DNA of 64,000 nt from Arthrobacter caoxuetaonis (lineage in GTDB: Bacteria > Actinomycetota > Actinomycetes > Actinomycetales > Micrococcaceae), in NCBI RefSeq assembly GCF_023921125.1, contig NZ_CP099466.1, forward strand, positions 1,178,001 to 1,242,000, written 5' to 3'. This document shows positions 9,740 through 18,903 of the stretch, piece by piece. Each line of letters opens with the position of its first letter. The first letter of the stretch is position 1. The notes under the pieces were generated by a model. That model saw only the letters and a program-made list of their open reading frames with translations. It had not been told where the DNA came from and searched no databases. A program made the position numbers and the translations under genes.

Positions 9740-11349
9740 CCAAACGGCCGCCCGCGCCGCCTCCCGGCATCCCGGGGTTCCGTTTCCTGGAACACCTGGG
9801 CTCGGGTGGGTTTGCCGACGTGTACCTCTACGAGCAGGACCGCCCGCGCCGCCGCGTCGCCGTCAAAGTGCTGCTTTCGGACCTGCGCGAAGACACGTCC
9901 CGGGCCAGCTTCGAAGCGGAAGCAAACCTCATGGCGCAGCTGTCCAGCCATCCGTATATCGTCACGATCTACGAAGCGGACACCACGGCGGATGGCCGCT
10001 CGTACCTGGCCATGGAGTACTGCTCCCGCCCCAGCCTCGACGCGCGGTACCGGCAGGGCGGGCTGCCGCTGGCTGAGGTCCTCGCCGTCGGCATCCAGGT
10101 AGCCTCCGCCGTCGAGACGGCCCACCGGGCAGGGATTGCGCACCGGGATATTAAACCCGGCAACATCCTGACCACTGATTACAACCGTCCGGCCCTCACC
10201 GACTTCGGCATCTCGGGAACCATGGACGCCGAGGACGAAGGGCACGTGGGGATGTCCATCCCGTGGTCACCGCCCGAGGCCCTCGCCGGTGCCAGGGTGG
10301 ACGGGATCCGCGCCGACATCTACGCACTGGGCGCCACGCTGTACACGCTGCTGGCAGGACGCTCGCCCTTTGTGCGGCCCGGCCACGGCAATACCCAGCG
10401 GGACCTGGTGGACCGCATCATTTCCGAACCGCTGCGTCCCACCGGACGTGCGGATGTACCGGAGTCTCTCGAGCTTGCCCTCGCGACGGCCATGGCCAAG
10501 TCTCCGGAGTCGCGGTACTCCTCCGCGTATGCCTTTGCGCTGGCCCTGCAGCGGACCCAGGCTGAGCTCAATCTTGCGGTGACTGAATTCGCCGTACTTG
10601 AGGATGCGGGACGGCAAAAGGCAGACGAAGAGGACGACGGCGAGCGGACCCGGGTACGCCAGATCGTGTCCATCGACCCCTCGGCAACCACCTTTCCGCC
10701 GACCCTCCGTGCAGGCCATCGCCTGCTACCGCGCGGGCCGCACGGCGGTCCGGATTCGGATACCGGGCAAGATACTGGACAAGAAGGTACGGTTCTGCGC
10801 GAGCGCCGGCCGGCGCCGGCCGCAGCGGCTGAAGCTCCTGCTCCGGGCGAGTTCCCCGCAACACCGGTCGGTGTGAAGGAAAGCCTCCACCACACCGACA
10901 GCGGTAAGGGCAATGAACCCGGAGCCGTTCCGGACGGCACCCCGGCGAGGCGCCGCCTGCTCACCGGCATTGGCGCCGCCGTCGTGCTGGCCGTTGTCCT
11001 GCTGGCGCTGCTCCTGCCCCCGGACTCGCCGCGGCGGGAAGCTGCGCCGGCGCCGACCCAGCCGCCGTCGAACGCCCTTGGAGGTTTGGACGGTGCCGTT
11101 GCTCCTCCCGCGGCGCTGAGCGGAACCCAGGAAGCCGGAGAAGCGGTGTTTACCTGGACCAATCCCGAACCGCAGGACGGGGACATTTATCTCTGGCGCA
11201 CTGTGACCGCCACCAGCCGGGGCGAACTGGTCCGGACGGCGGAAACCGAGGCAGTGCTTCCCTCCGGCGGAGTGCAGACCTGCATCGAAGTCCAGGTGGC
11301 CAGGGCCAACGGCCGTGCCTCTGAACCGGCCGCGGCCTGTACCCAATAA
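9736..11349 (+). CDS. membrane Ser/Thr protein kinase (Hanks type)
   Basis: The product has 537 residues. The kinase domain covers about residues 15-275: glycine loop GSGGFADVY (22-30), ATP lysine K44 in VAVKVL, catalytic HRDIKPGN with D138, and metal-binding DFG with D156. A Pro/Glu-rich juxtamembrane region follows, then one transmembrane helix at about 408-430. The extracellular part of about 85 residues contains a WTNPEP...YLWR phrase that resembles a single fibronectin-III-like domain, not PASTA repeats. It overlaps the FHA gene by ATGA. The partners PP2C, FHA and RDD-FHA are encoded in the same operon, so a local phospho-signalling circuit linked to the surface proteins and T7SS is likely (inference). 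Confidence 0.95.
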   Translation: MTKRPPAPPPGIPGFRFLEHLGSGGFADVYLYEQDRPRRRVAVKVLLSDLREDTSRASFEAEANLMAQLSSHPYIVTIYEADTTADGRSYLAMEYCSRPSLDARYRQGGLPLAEVLAVGIQVASAVETAHRAGIAHRDIKPGNILTTDYNRPALTDFGISGTMDAEDEGHVGMSIPWSPPEALAGARVDGIRADIYALGATLYTLLAGRSPFVRPGHGNTQRDLVDRIISEPLRPTGRADVPESLELALATAMAKSPESRYSSAYAFALALQRTQAELNLAVTEFAVLEDAGRQKADEEDDGERTRVRQIVSIDPSATTFPPTLRAGHRLLPRGPHGGPDSDTGQDTGQEGTVLRERRPAPAAAAEAPAPGEFPATPVGVKESLHHTDSGKGNEPGAVPDGTPARRRLLTGIGAAVVLAVVLLALLLPPDSPRREAAPAPTQPPSNALGGLDGAVAPPAALSGTQEAGEAVFTWTNPEPQDGDIYLWRTVTATSRGELVRTAETEAVLPSGGVQTCIEVQVARANGRASEPAAACTQ

Positions 11350-11508
11350 GGCCCGCAGTCTCGCACCGGGCTGGGGACCGCCATGCCGTGGGCCGTAGCC
11401 GGGAAGATTATGCGACATAATGAGCTTTTGGGGGAGCATCTGCGTGCGTTGCTCCAAGCTGGTCCGCTGAATCGGACCGGGGACGGCGTCGTAAGAAGGA
11501 GATGGATC

Positions 11509-12213
11509 TTGGGGGATCTGGCGATTGACTTCAGCGGGGAATGGTACGAACCCGAGGACGGTACGGTGTTCCGCATCGGGCGCGAGGGAGACCTTGCGAT
11601 CGACGACAATCCGTACCTTCACCGGCAGTTCCTGACCATCGCGCAGGAGAACTCCATCTGGTGGCTGACCAACATCGGCAGCCGCATCTCCGCGACCATT
11701 TCCGATTCCACCGGCGGAATGCAGGCGTGGGTCGCTCCCGGGGCCAGGATCCCGCTGGTTTTCGAACAGACCCGGGTGATATTCACCGCCGGACCCACCA
11801 CCTACGAGTTTGACGTCCATCTGAAGACCCCGGCGTTCCGGCACGACCCCCTGGACGGGTCGGGATCGGGAGAAACCACCATTGGACCGGTGGTCTTCAC
11901 TCCGTCGCAGCGCGCCGTGATTGTGGCACTGGCCGAACCGCTGCTCCGGCGGGACGGGACGGGGTACAGCTCGCTGCCTTCCTCCGCCGACGCTGCGGCG
12001 AGGCTGGGATGGTCGCAGACCAGGTTCAACCGGAAGCTGGACAACGTCTGCGACAAACTCGACCGGGTGGGCGTTGCCGGGCTTCGCGGCGGACCGGGAA
12101 AACTGGCCGTGAACCGGCGTGCCAGGCTGGTGGAGCATGCCGTGACGTCCCAGTTGGTGACCGCAGCAGACCTGGGCCTGCTCGATCAGATGAGCGAAGA
12201 AACCGACGGCTAG
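11509..12213 (+). CDS. FHA-like protein with C-terminal helix-turn-helix-like region
   Basis: The product has 234 residues. TTG 11509 is chosen because a strong AAGGAGA ribosome site sits six bases upstream and the product then begins directly with a beta-rich domain; the frame stays open further upstream without a comparable site. Residues 1-110 resemble an FHA fold (FRIGREGDLAIDD), but the Ser and Asn that contact phosphothreonine are not conserved (YLHRQ, NIGSR). Residues 125-230 are helical and include SSADAAARLGWSQTRFNRKLDNV, which looks like a winged helix-turn-helix. It may couple a phospho-signal or protein interaction to DNA binding. No specific family name is recognised. Confidence 0.75.
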   Translation: MGDLAIDFSGEWYEPEDGTVFRIGREGDLAIDDNPYLHRQFLTIAQENSIWWLTNIGSRISATISDSTGGMQAWVAPGARIPLVFEQTRVIFTAGPTTYEFDVHLKTPAFRHDPLDGSGSGETTIGPVVFTPSQRAVIVALAEPLLRRDGTGYSSLPSSADAAARLGWSQTRFNRKLDNVCDKLDRVGVAGLRGGPGKLAVNRRARLVEHAVTSQLVTAADLGLLDQMSEETDG

Positions 12214-12220
12214 CTGCAAG

Positions 12221-12238
12221 GCCGCGCTCCGGCGCGGC
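12221..12238 (+). terminator. GC-rich hairpin between operon genes
   Basis: A perfect 7-bp stem (gccgcgc / gcgcggc) with a four-base loop lies eight bases after the stop of the FHA-like gene. There is no U-tract, so it may be a weak terminator or an mRNA-stability element. Confidence 0.3.
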
Positions 12239-12285
12239 TCAGAGTGCGGCAAGCGACAAAGCTGGAAATCTGGAACTGGAAGGTC

Positions 12286-13479
12286 ATGGCAACAAACCCA
12301 AATCTCGTGAACGCTACTGCCGGGCAGCGGATCGCCGCCCGGGCGGTGGACAGCGTTCCCCTTCTGGTGCTCGTCCTGCTGGCCTTGACGATCCCCGGAC
12401 ACCTGGCGTTAGTGGTGTGCGCTGCTGCAGCCGCGGCCTACCTCCTGTGGATCCTGCTGTGGGAAGCAGGCAGCGGGCAGACTCCCGGGAACCGGCTGCT
12501 GGGCCTGCGCACCGTGGGCGAGGACGGCCATGCGCCGGGCTTCGCAGCCGTACTTGTGCGCAACCTGATACTGCTGGCCTCGGGGGTAACCGTGGCGGGT
12601 CCCTGGATCCTCACGGTGTCCAACCTGTGGGACTACCCGCACCGCAGGCAGGGCTGGCACGACAAAGCTGCACACACACTCATGGTGGATATCCGGGCCG
12701 GGCGCGATCCGCTGCTCACCGGGGGCCGGTGGACCAACGGGACGTCCGTCGCGCCACCGCAAAAACTGCCAGTCCCCGGAACGAAGCAGGCACCATTCGC
12801 GGACCGGGAGCCGTTCCCTGAGCCTTCCGCTGCATCCGCGGCGGCTCCGGCGGCTCAGGGCGCCGGCTTGGCGGGGCGCATTGGCGCCAGCCTCCCGTCC
12901 CCGCCCGCACCCGGCACAGCCGGTCCCGCACCCGTGCGGACCGGCTGGGTGCCGCAGGCCGAGGACGCTCCCGGGCCCATCAGCCAGGTGCCCGGAGTAT
13001 CTGCCCGCCGCGCAGCGGCACCGCCACAAGCACCAGAGCCTGCTCCTGCTCCGTATCCTGCGCCTGCTCCTGCTCCGTATCCTGCGCCTGCTCCGGCGGA
13101 CGACGAGCTGGATGTCGAAATGACCCGCGTCGTCTCCCGTCCGAAGGGCGGCGCGGCGCTTCTGCTCACCTTCGACGACGGCGCCGCGGTACGCATTACG
13201 GGAACTGCACTGCTGGGACGCAATCCCGCGGCGGCGATCGGTGAGAGCGTCGATAAGCTGATTGACTTCGCGGACATGGGACGTTCGGTCTCCAAGACCC
13301 ACCTGCACCTGCAGGCAGACGCCGCGTCCGGTCTCTGGGTCACGGACCGGAACTCGACCAACGGCAGCTCCGTCGTGGCACCGGACGGGCGGCATACGGC
13401 CCTGCAGGCACACAGCCCCGTGCTGGCCCCTGCGGGAAGCACCGTCTACTTCGGGGACCGGCACTTCAAAGTCGGCTAG
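12286..13479 (+). CDS. RDD-family membrane protein with C-terminal FHA domain
   Basis: The product has 397 residues. The RDD domain occupies about residues 8-130 (AGQRIAARAVDS, GQTPGNRLLGLRTV, GWHDKAAHTLMV) with three hydrophobic helices. A long Ala/Pro linker contains two PAPAPY units. The C-terminal 110 residues are an FHA domain with intact GRNP, SVSKTH and NSTNGS motifs. The start is ATG 12286, preceded by ctggaagg; the frame extends upstream to a GTG without a ribosome site. It is the last gene of the signalling operon and its stop overlaps by four bases the end of the oppositely transcribed DUF6177 gene. It is probably a membrane-anchored reader of kinase phosphorylation. Confidence 0.88.
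   Translation: MATNPNLVNATAGQRIAARAVDSVPLLVLVLLALTIPGHLALVVCAAAAAAYLLWILLWEAGSGQTPGNRLLGLRTVGEDGHAPGFAAVLVRNLILLASGVTVAGPWILTVSNLWDYPHRRQGWHDKAAHTLMVDIRAGRDPLLTGGRWTNGTSVAPPQKLPVPGTKQAPFADREPFPEPSAASAAAPAAQGAGLAGRIGASLPSPPAPGTAGPAPVRTGWVPQAEDAPGPISQVPGVSARRAAAPPQAPEPAPAPYPAPAPAPYPAPAPADDELDVEMTRVVSRPKGGAALLLTFDDGAAVRITGTALLGRNPAAAIGESVDKLIDFADMGRSVSKTHLHLQADAASGLWVTDRNSTNGSSVVAPDGRHTALQAHSPVLAPAGSTVYFGDRHFKVG
13039..13086 (+). repeat. 24-bp coding tandem repeat
   Basis: Two perfect 24-bp units (13039-13062, 13063-13086) encode the repeated PAPAPY segment in the linker of the RDD-FHA protein. Confidence 0.9.
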
Positions 13480-14492
13480 GCGGAGGACCCGGGGGACCCG
13501 CCCAGCTCAAGGAGCAACTGCCCGTAGGCTTCGAGCGGATGGGGTTCGCCCGCAACGGGTTCGGGGGCATAGCGCACCCCGAGGGACTGTGCCGGAGCGG
13601 TGCCCAATAGCCCCGCGCGTGAGCCGGCCAGCGCCAGCGCGGACTGTGCAGACCTGCCCGCCAGGGCTTCGGGGCCGAACAGGGCGCAACCGGGCACGGC
13701 GGTCCCGGTGAAGCGGGCAGGCCGGGCCAGATCGCGGTATCCCAGCCCGTAGGCCAGCACGGCGGTTCGTGACCGGGCACCGTGCATGGCCTCCAGGAAC
13801 GCATCGAGTCCGGCGTCGGTCAAGGGCGCCTCTGCCTCAGCGAGGAGCTCCACAGTTTCCACCACACCCGAACGGGTGCGCTCGACGGTCACGACGGCGA
13901 CACTTCCGGCCGCCGTCGCCGGACCGCCTGCCCGGCCCGGCGCGGAACCTGTGACCACCGCCCGGGTGGTGCCAGGCGAGCGGCGGTAGCAGTGCTCGGA
14001 GAAGGCTGCCGCGTCCCAGAGCTCGCTGACCGGTTCATACAGGCCCCAGCCGACGGGCGCTGATCCGGTGGCAGCTTCAAAGACGCGGGACGTAAAAGCG
14101 CCTGCCTGTGTGGCGAGGGATGCGGGGTGGAACACGCTGGCCCGGATATGGAAGTACGCGCTTTCGACACGTTCTGCGGACAGGAACTCGGCAGCAACGC
14201 CGTCGCCGGGGCGCAGCTCGGCACCGTCCCATACCTGTCTCCGCCCGGTCACGGCGTCATAGAACCCGCCGTCTGACGACGTCGCCAGCCAGGCCGCCGA
14301 CTGCCCGTCCAGCATGGCCGAGAGCGGCAGCGTGATCGAGGACGCGGACGGAGTCAGGACCACGAAGCGGCGCCCGGAGCGCACCGCTCCGGCGTGGGCA
14401 CGGGCAAGCCAGGGGCTGAGGCTCACCACCGGCTGGTCACAGAAAACCATGGCGGTCGCCGGTGTCAGGAAATCATAGGCGGACTCGTGCAT
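13476..14492 (-). CDS. DUF6177 family T7SS-associated protein
   Basis: The product has 338 residues and starts MHESAYDFLTPATAM. The start overlaps the stop of the upstream 137-residue gene by one base (TGATG), which fixes it at 14492. The product is soluble with no signal peptide or transmembrane segment. I place it in DUF6177 from overall sequence character and because such genes sit next to eccC in actinobacteria; its biochemical role is unknown. It is the last gene of the minus-strand T7SS operon and converges with the RDD-FHA gene. Confidence 0.6.
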   Translation of the reverse strand: MHESAYDFLTPATAMVFCDQPVVSLSPWLARAHAGAVRSGRRFVVLTPSASSITLPLSAMLDGQSAAWLATSSDGGFYDAVTGRRQVWDGAELRPGDGVAAEFLSAERVESAYFHIRASVFHPASLATQAGAFTSRVFEAATGSAPVGWGLYEPVSELWDAAAFSEHCYRRSPGTTRAVVTGSAPGRAGGPATAAGSVAVVTVERTRSGVVETVELLAEAEAPLTDAGLDAFLEAMHGARSRTAVLAYGLGYRDLARPARFTGTAVPGCALFGPEALAGRSAQSALALAGSRAGLLGTAPAQSLGVRYAPEPVAGEPHPLEAYGQLLLELGGSPGSSA

Positions 14493-14905
14493 CAGCTTCC
14501 GGCACCTTCCGGGAGCAGGACAACACCGTTGGTGCGCCGCGCAACTGCGTGGCAGAGGGCATCGGCCAGGGCGCCGCCGTCGTGCGCCCCGCCGGTAGCG
14601 TACACGTCGAGCCACCACAGCGGCTGCGCGGACCCGGATCCTTCGGCGGTGAAGAACGCCGGGACGCCGGAGCCGGCCGGGGCGCTGACGTTTGCTCCTT
14701 TGCCCAGCCGCAGGACTTCGCCCGGAACCTGGATCAGCCGGGGAAGTTCGACGGCAACGGGGACCCGCTCGCCGTCGACGATTTCGATGACCTGGCCTTC
14801 GGCGGCCTCACGCATGCTTTTGTCCGGCATCGTTTCCAGCAGGGACTCCACGATCACCCTGCGGCTGGGTTCTTCCGTGCTGAGGACTGTCCACCGGTAA
14901 CTCAC
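14492..14905 (-). CDS. unknown T7SS-operon protein, 137 residues
   Basis: A small soluble protein of 137 residues beginning MSYRWTVLSTEEPSRR. No catalytic motif or membrane segment is seen. It overlaps the eccC stop by four bases (ATGA) and the DUF6177 start by one base, so it is translated as part of the T7SS operon. Its conserved placement suggests a chaperone or assembly role, which is only inference. Confidence 0.7.
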   Translation of the reverse strand: MSYRWTVLSTEEPSRRVIVESLLETMPDKSMREAAEGQVIEIVDGERVPVAVELPRLIQVPGEVLRLGKGANVSAPAGSGVPAFFTAEGSGSAQPLWWLDVYATGGAHDGGALADALCHAVARRTNGVVLLPEGAGS

Positions 14906-17900
14906 CGGACGCTCCCCACGGACGCTTCGGCATCGGCGTCATTGAGGAAGAGCTGCAGCATCTGCACCGGCCGTCCGGGCTGGATGAGCTGCGCACGGCC
15001 CGGCGGAAGGGACCGCGCGCGGACGCCGTTGATCAGTCCGCCCTCGGTCCGGTCACCGGAGAGGATCAGCGTGGCGCTGCCGGAGTCCCGCAGGGCGGTG
15101 AAGAACGGTTCGTACATGCCGCGGCTGGCACCGCGTACCCGCCGGGAAAGCACAGTGTGCAGCCCAATTTCCGGCGCCAGGGGCAGGTACGGGGTGAGCC
15201 GTGCCAGCGGTGAGGACCCGCCGGCGGTCAGGACGTCGTAATCGTCCACAACCAGGACCACGCGCGGGGATGCGGCTACTTCTTCGGGGGAGGCGCCGAC
15301 GCGTTTCTCCAGTTCCGCGGCAACGGCGGCTGCCAGCTTCTCGGCTAGGGCCGCGCTGGTCGCATATCCGCCCAGGTAATCCTCCTGCACTTCGCCGGCC
15401 AGGGCCCTGCGCGGATCAAAGACCGCGAACACAATCTCGTCCGCGCTGTGCTGGGCGGCCAGGGTGCGGATCATGGTTTTCAGCACGTTGGACTTGCCCG
15501 AGGCGTCATCGCCCATGACCACCAGGTGGTGCTCGCGGCCCTGCAGGTCCAGGTTCTCCGTCCCCAGGTCCGTCTCGCGCAGGCCCAGCGGAACCAGGCC
15601 CTGCACGGTGGGAACGGTTGAGGGATCAGCCGGTGCGGTGGCAGGCAGGACCCGCACTGCCATGGCACGCCCGTCAGTGGAGGCGGCGACGGCGGCAACC
15701 AGGTTGCGTGTTCCCTGGATGGCTGAGCCCTCGTCCGGGTCCCCGTCGATCCGGGGGAGCGCAAAGTGTCCCTGCAGTTTCCGGTCCGTCAGGGCACGGC
15801 CGGGCGTGCCGGGGCTGAGCGCCTCTGCGAGCTTGCGGCCGTGCGAGGACTCACCCGGGTCGGCGAGCCGCAGCTCGATCCGGTTGCCAAAGAAACTCTG
15901 CTGGGCAATGCGGATCTCGTTCATGCGCGAGCAGGTGACCACCACGTGGATGCCGTAGCCGCCGCCGCGTGAGATCAGGGAATGGACAGACTTTTCAATG
16001 TCCTCGAACTCATCCGAAAGCTGCCCGTAGCCGTCCAGGACCAGCACGATGTCCGCGCTGGGAAGTTCCGGGATGCGGCCCTGGGCAGAGAGCGAGCGGA
16101 GCGTGGACAGCGAGTCGATCTGGTATTTCTCGAAGATCCGCTCGCGGAGGGTCAGCATGGCGAGGATTTCATCCACCGTCCGGCGGACCACTTCGCGGTT
16201 GGTGCGGACCGCCACCCCGCCCACATGCGGCAGGCCCTCCAACGGCAGCAGCGAGCTGCCAAGCAGGTCCACGGCATAGATGCCCACTTCCGAGGGAGTG
16301 TGGGTCAGTGCCAGCGAAGCGACGATGGTGCGCAGTGCGGTGCTCTTGCCGGTTGACGGGCCGCCGACGATCGCGGCGTTGCCTCCGTTGGCGGAGAGGT
16401 CCAGGTTCCAGATGCCCTGCCACTGCTTGGCTGGGTCGTCCAGGAGTCCCACCGGGATGGAGAGGTTGCCTCCGGCATTTAGCCGCAGGCCCTGGCTGGT
16501 CGTCAGCACCCCGCCCGCTGCGGTGTCCAGCGCCAGGCCGCGCGGCAGCGGCGGGAGCCAGATCGGGTCCACAGCGCGGGGGAACCGGGCCAGGGTTTCC
16601 ATCAGGGTGGAGAGCACCGTGGGCCCGGTGGTGCGTTTGGAGGACGACGTCGACGCCGCCGCGGCGCCCTGGGCGTTGGCAGCGGGCTCGAGGGCGGCCG
16701 CATAACGCGGGACTTCGAGCACGGGCAGGGATTCGTCTGCCGCCTCCGGCTCCGGCGGTGCAGCGTCTTCCAGCGGACCGGAAACATAGCCGGCCTTGAA
16801 CCGCGTGTAGGTGGTGGTGTCCACCTTGAGGTAGCCGAAGCCGGGAACCGGGGGCAGGTGGAAGGCATCCGGGGTGTCCAGCACGGTGCGCGACTCGGAT
16901 TCGGAGAGGGTGCGCAGGCCGATCCGGTAGGAGAGGTAGGTATCCAGGCCGCGCAGCTTTCCGCCTTCGATGCGCTGGCTGGAGAGCAGCAGGTGGACGC
17001 CGATTGAACGGCCGATCCGGCCGATGGAGAGGAACAGCTCAATGAAGTCGGGCCGTGCAGTGAGCAGTTCACCGAACTCGTCGATGATGACCACCAGGTG
17101 CGGCAGGGGTGCAACGTCCTGGCCCTGGGCCATGCGGTGCTGCCGGTGCAGCTGGTAGTCGGTGATGTTGGCCAGGTTGCCGGCGTCCTTGAGGACTTCC
17201 TGCCGGCGCTGGATTTCGCCGGACAGGCTGGCGTAGACCCGCTCGATGAGGCTGACGTCGTCGGAGAGGTTGGTGATGACGCCGGTGACCTGCGGGGCGT
17301 CGGCGAAGGGAGCGAACGTGGCGCCGCCCTTGTAGTCCACCAGCACCATTGCGAGGAGCTCGGGAGGATGAGTGGCCAGCAGCCCGATCACGAGGGAGCG
17401 CAGCATCTCGGACTTGCCGGAGCCGGTGGCGCCGACACAGAGCCCGTGCGGGCCGTGGCCGAACTGGGCGGATTCCTTCAGATCGAGCAGCGCCGGACGG
17501 CCGCGGTCGTCGGCGCCGAGCGGAATCCGCAGGAAATCCACGTCGCTGCGCGGCTGCCAGAGGCGGCGGATATCGGCCTCATCCAGGGCCGGGGAAAGGC
17601 CAAGCATGTCCAGGAACCCCTCTGAACTGCCGGAGGTCTCGTGTTCCAGGGAATCCGGTGAGAGCCGCAGGGGGGCCATGGAACGGGCCAGGGACTCCGC
17701 CAATGCCACCGGCAGTGTGTCGAGGACACCGGAATCGACCCGCGGTTCCACCGGGTCCGCCCGGAAGTTCTCCAGCAGGAAACCGGTCTCGGTTTCGGAG
17801 ATGCGCACGGAAACTTCGCCGGGTTCCTGTCCCCGGTCCTCGACCAGGTGGACCGTGGTGATGCCCAGCTGGCCGGGGGATGCCTGCCGGTCCGGCAGCG

Positions 17901-18903
17901 GCAGCTCTGCCGGCAGCCGGCCGTAGCTGTCCGAGACCACCAGCAGCCGGGGCAGGGCGGAACCGATGCCGCCGCGCAGGAAGTTCTTGCGGGCTTCGGC
18001 TGCCATGTTCGACCGCCGGACCAGGTCGTCCTGGACCAGGTCCGCCATCGATTCCATGTCCGGAGCCACGCGGCGCACCGGTCCGGTGCGGTGGGTTTTG
18101 TCCTGGTCTGCCAGGTGCGGCAGCCAGGTGGCCCACTCCCAGTCGCTGCGGGATTCTTCCCCGGACACCAGGGCCAGGTGCAGGTCTTCGGGGGAGGAGA
18201 AGGCTGCGGACTGCAGCAGCAGGAGGCGGGAGACCTGAAGCACGAACGGCCGGGAACCGACCACGCTGACGGTTCCGGCGCCGTCGAGCGGCACGGTGAC
18301 GGGCAAATCCGGACTCGCCTCGTAGCGGCGCTTGAGGATCTGCAGTTCGGTGGCCATGAACGTGTCTTCCCGGGCCAGGGCGGAGCCTGAATCGAGGATG
18401 GTGATTTCCCGGTTGCGCCGCGTGCCGGTGCCGATCCGGGTGTGCAGGAAGTCCTCGTTGTGGCGGCGGCGTTCCCAGAGCCGGCGGTGGTTGCGGATGA
18501 TGTCGAAGAGGGCATCCGGCGGCGGGTTGGCTGCGCGGGCGACGGCAGCGGCGCCCTGTTCCTCAGCCCGCAGGGTCCGGCGGCAGCGCTCCAGGTACTC
18601 GAGGTAATTCTCCCGCTGTTCCCGGCGTGCCCTGCCCTGCTTCCCGCGCTGGCTGACCATCATCACGATCGAGGCCAGGATAGTCACGATCATCATCAGC
18701 GCACCCACCGCGGCGAGCGGCGAACCGCGGAACAGCATCATGACAGTCATGGAAACCCCGGCGCCGAGGAGCGGCACCAGGGACATCATGTTCATGCCGC
18801 CCTTGCCGCCCTCGATCTGCGGCGGGGCATCCAGGGTGAATGCTTCCATGCTGCGGGCGGGAGGGGTGGTCCGGGCAGGCCGGTGGAGCAGCCTGATGCT
18901 CAT
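14902..18903 (-). CDS. eccC: type VII secretion ATPase EccC (fused EccCa-EccCb)
   Basis: The product has 1333 residues. Two transmembrane helices lie at about residues 38-90, followed by three FtsK/SpoIIIE-type ATPase domains with P-loops GATGSGKS (about 490), GGPSTGKS (about 845) and GDDASGKS (about 1130). The first domain has a full Walker B (VVIIDEFGELL); the second and third read LVLDGYGQL and LVVDDYDVL, without the Asp-Glu pair. This fits the known picture in which the first domain is the main engine and the later ones bind substrates. EccC recognises WXG100-type substrates and powers export through the membrane channel. It overlaps both neighbours by four bases. It is a single polypeptide, unlike the split EccCa/EccCb of mycobacterial ESX-1. 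Confidence 0.96.
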   Translation of the reverse strand: MSIRLLHRPARTTPPARSMEAFTLDAPPQIEGGKGGMNMMSLVPLLGAGVSMTVMMLFRGSPLAAVGALMMIVTILASIVMMVSQRGKQGRARREQRENYLEYLERCRRTLRAEEQGAAAVARAANPPPDALFDIIRNHRRLWERRRHNEDFLHTRIGTGTRRNREITILDSGSALAREDTFMATELQILKRRYEASPDLPVTVPLDGAGTVSVVGSRPFVLQVSRLLLLQSAAFSSPEDLHLALVSGEESRSDWEWATWLPHLADQDKTHRTGPVRRVAPDMESMADLVQDDLVRRSNMAAEARKNFLRGGIGSALPRLLVVSDSYGRLPAELPLPDRQASPGQLGITTVHLVEDRGQEPGEVSVRISETETGFLLENFRADPVEPRVDSGVLDTLPVALAESLARSMAPLRLSPDSLEHETSGSSEGFLDMLGLSPALDEADIRRLWQPRSDVDFLRIPLGADDRGRPALLDLKESAQFGHGPHGLCVGATGSGKSEMLRSLVIGLLATHPPELLAMVLVDYKGGATFAPFADAPQVTGVITNLSDDVSLIERVYASLSGEIQRRQEVLKDAGNLANITDYQLHRQHRMAQGQDVAPLPHLVVIIDEFGELLTARPDFIELFLSIGRIGRSIGVHLLLSSQRIEGGKLRGLDTYLSYRIGLRTLSESESRTVLDTPDAFHLPPVPGFGYLKVDTTTYTRFKAGYVSGPLEDAAPPEPEAADESLPVLEVPRYAAALEPAANAQGAAAASTSSSKRTTGPTVLSTLMETLARFPRAVDPIWLPPLPRGLALDTAAGGVLTTSQGLRLNAGGNLSIPVGLLDDPAKQWQGIWNLDLSANGGNAAIVGGPSTGKSTALRTIVASLALTHTPSEVGIYAVDLLGSSLLPLEGLPHVGGVAVRTNREVVRRTVDEILAMLTLRERIFEKYQIDSLSTLRSLSAQGRIPELPSADIVLVLDGYGQLSDEFEDIEKSVHSLISRGGGYGIHVVVTCSRMNEIRIAQQSFFGNRIELRLADPGESSHGRKLAEALSPGTPGRALTDRKLQGHFALPRIDGDPDEGSAIQGTRNLVAAVAASTDGRAMAVRVLPATAPADPSTVPTVQGLVPLGLRETDLGTENLDLQGREHHLVVMGDDASGKSNVLKTMIRTLAAQHSADEIVFAVFDPRRALAGEVQEDYLGGYATSAALAEKLAAAVAAELEKRVGASPEEVAASPRVVLVVDDYDVLTAGGSSPLARLTPYLPLAPEIGLHTVLSRRVRGASRGMYEPFFTALRDSGSATLILSGDRTEGGLINGVRARSLPPGRAQLIQPGRPVQMLQLFLNDADAEASVGSVR

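Noticed and set aside
10726..12402. 558-codon minus-strand frame across the kinase and FHA-like genes
   Set aside because: It spans two sense genes and their junction, with no start signal and no recognisable domain.
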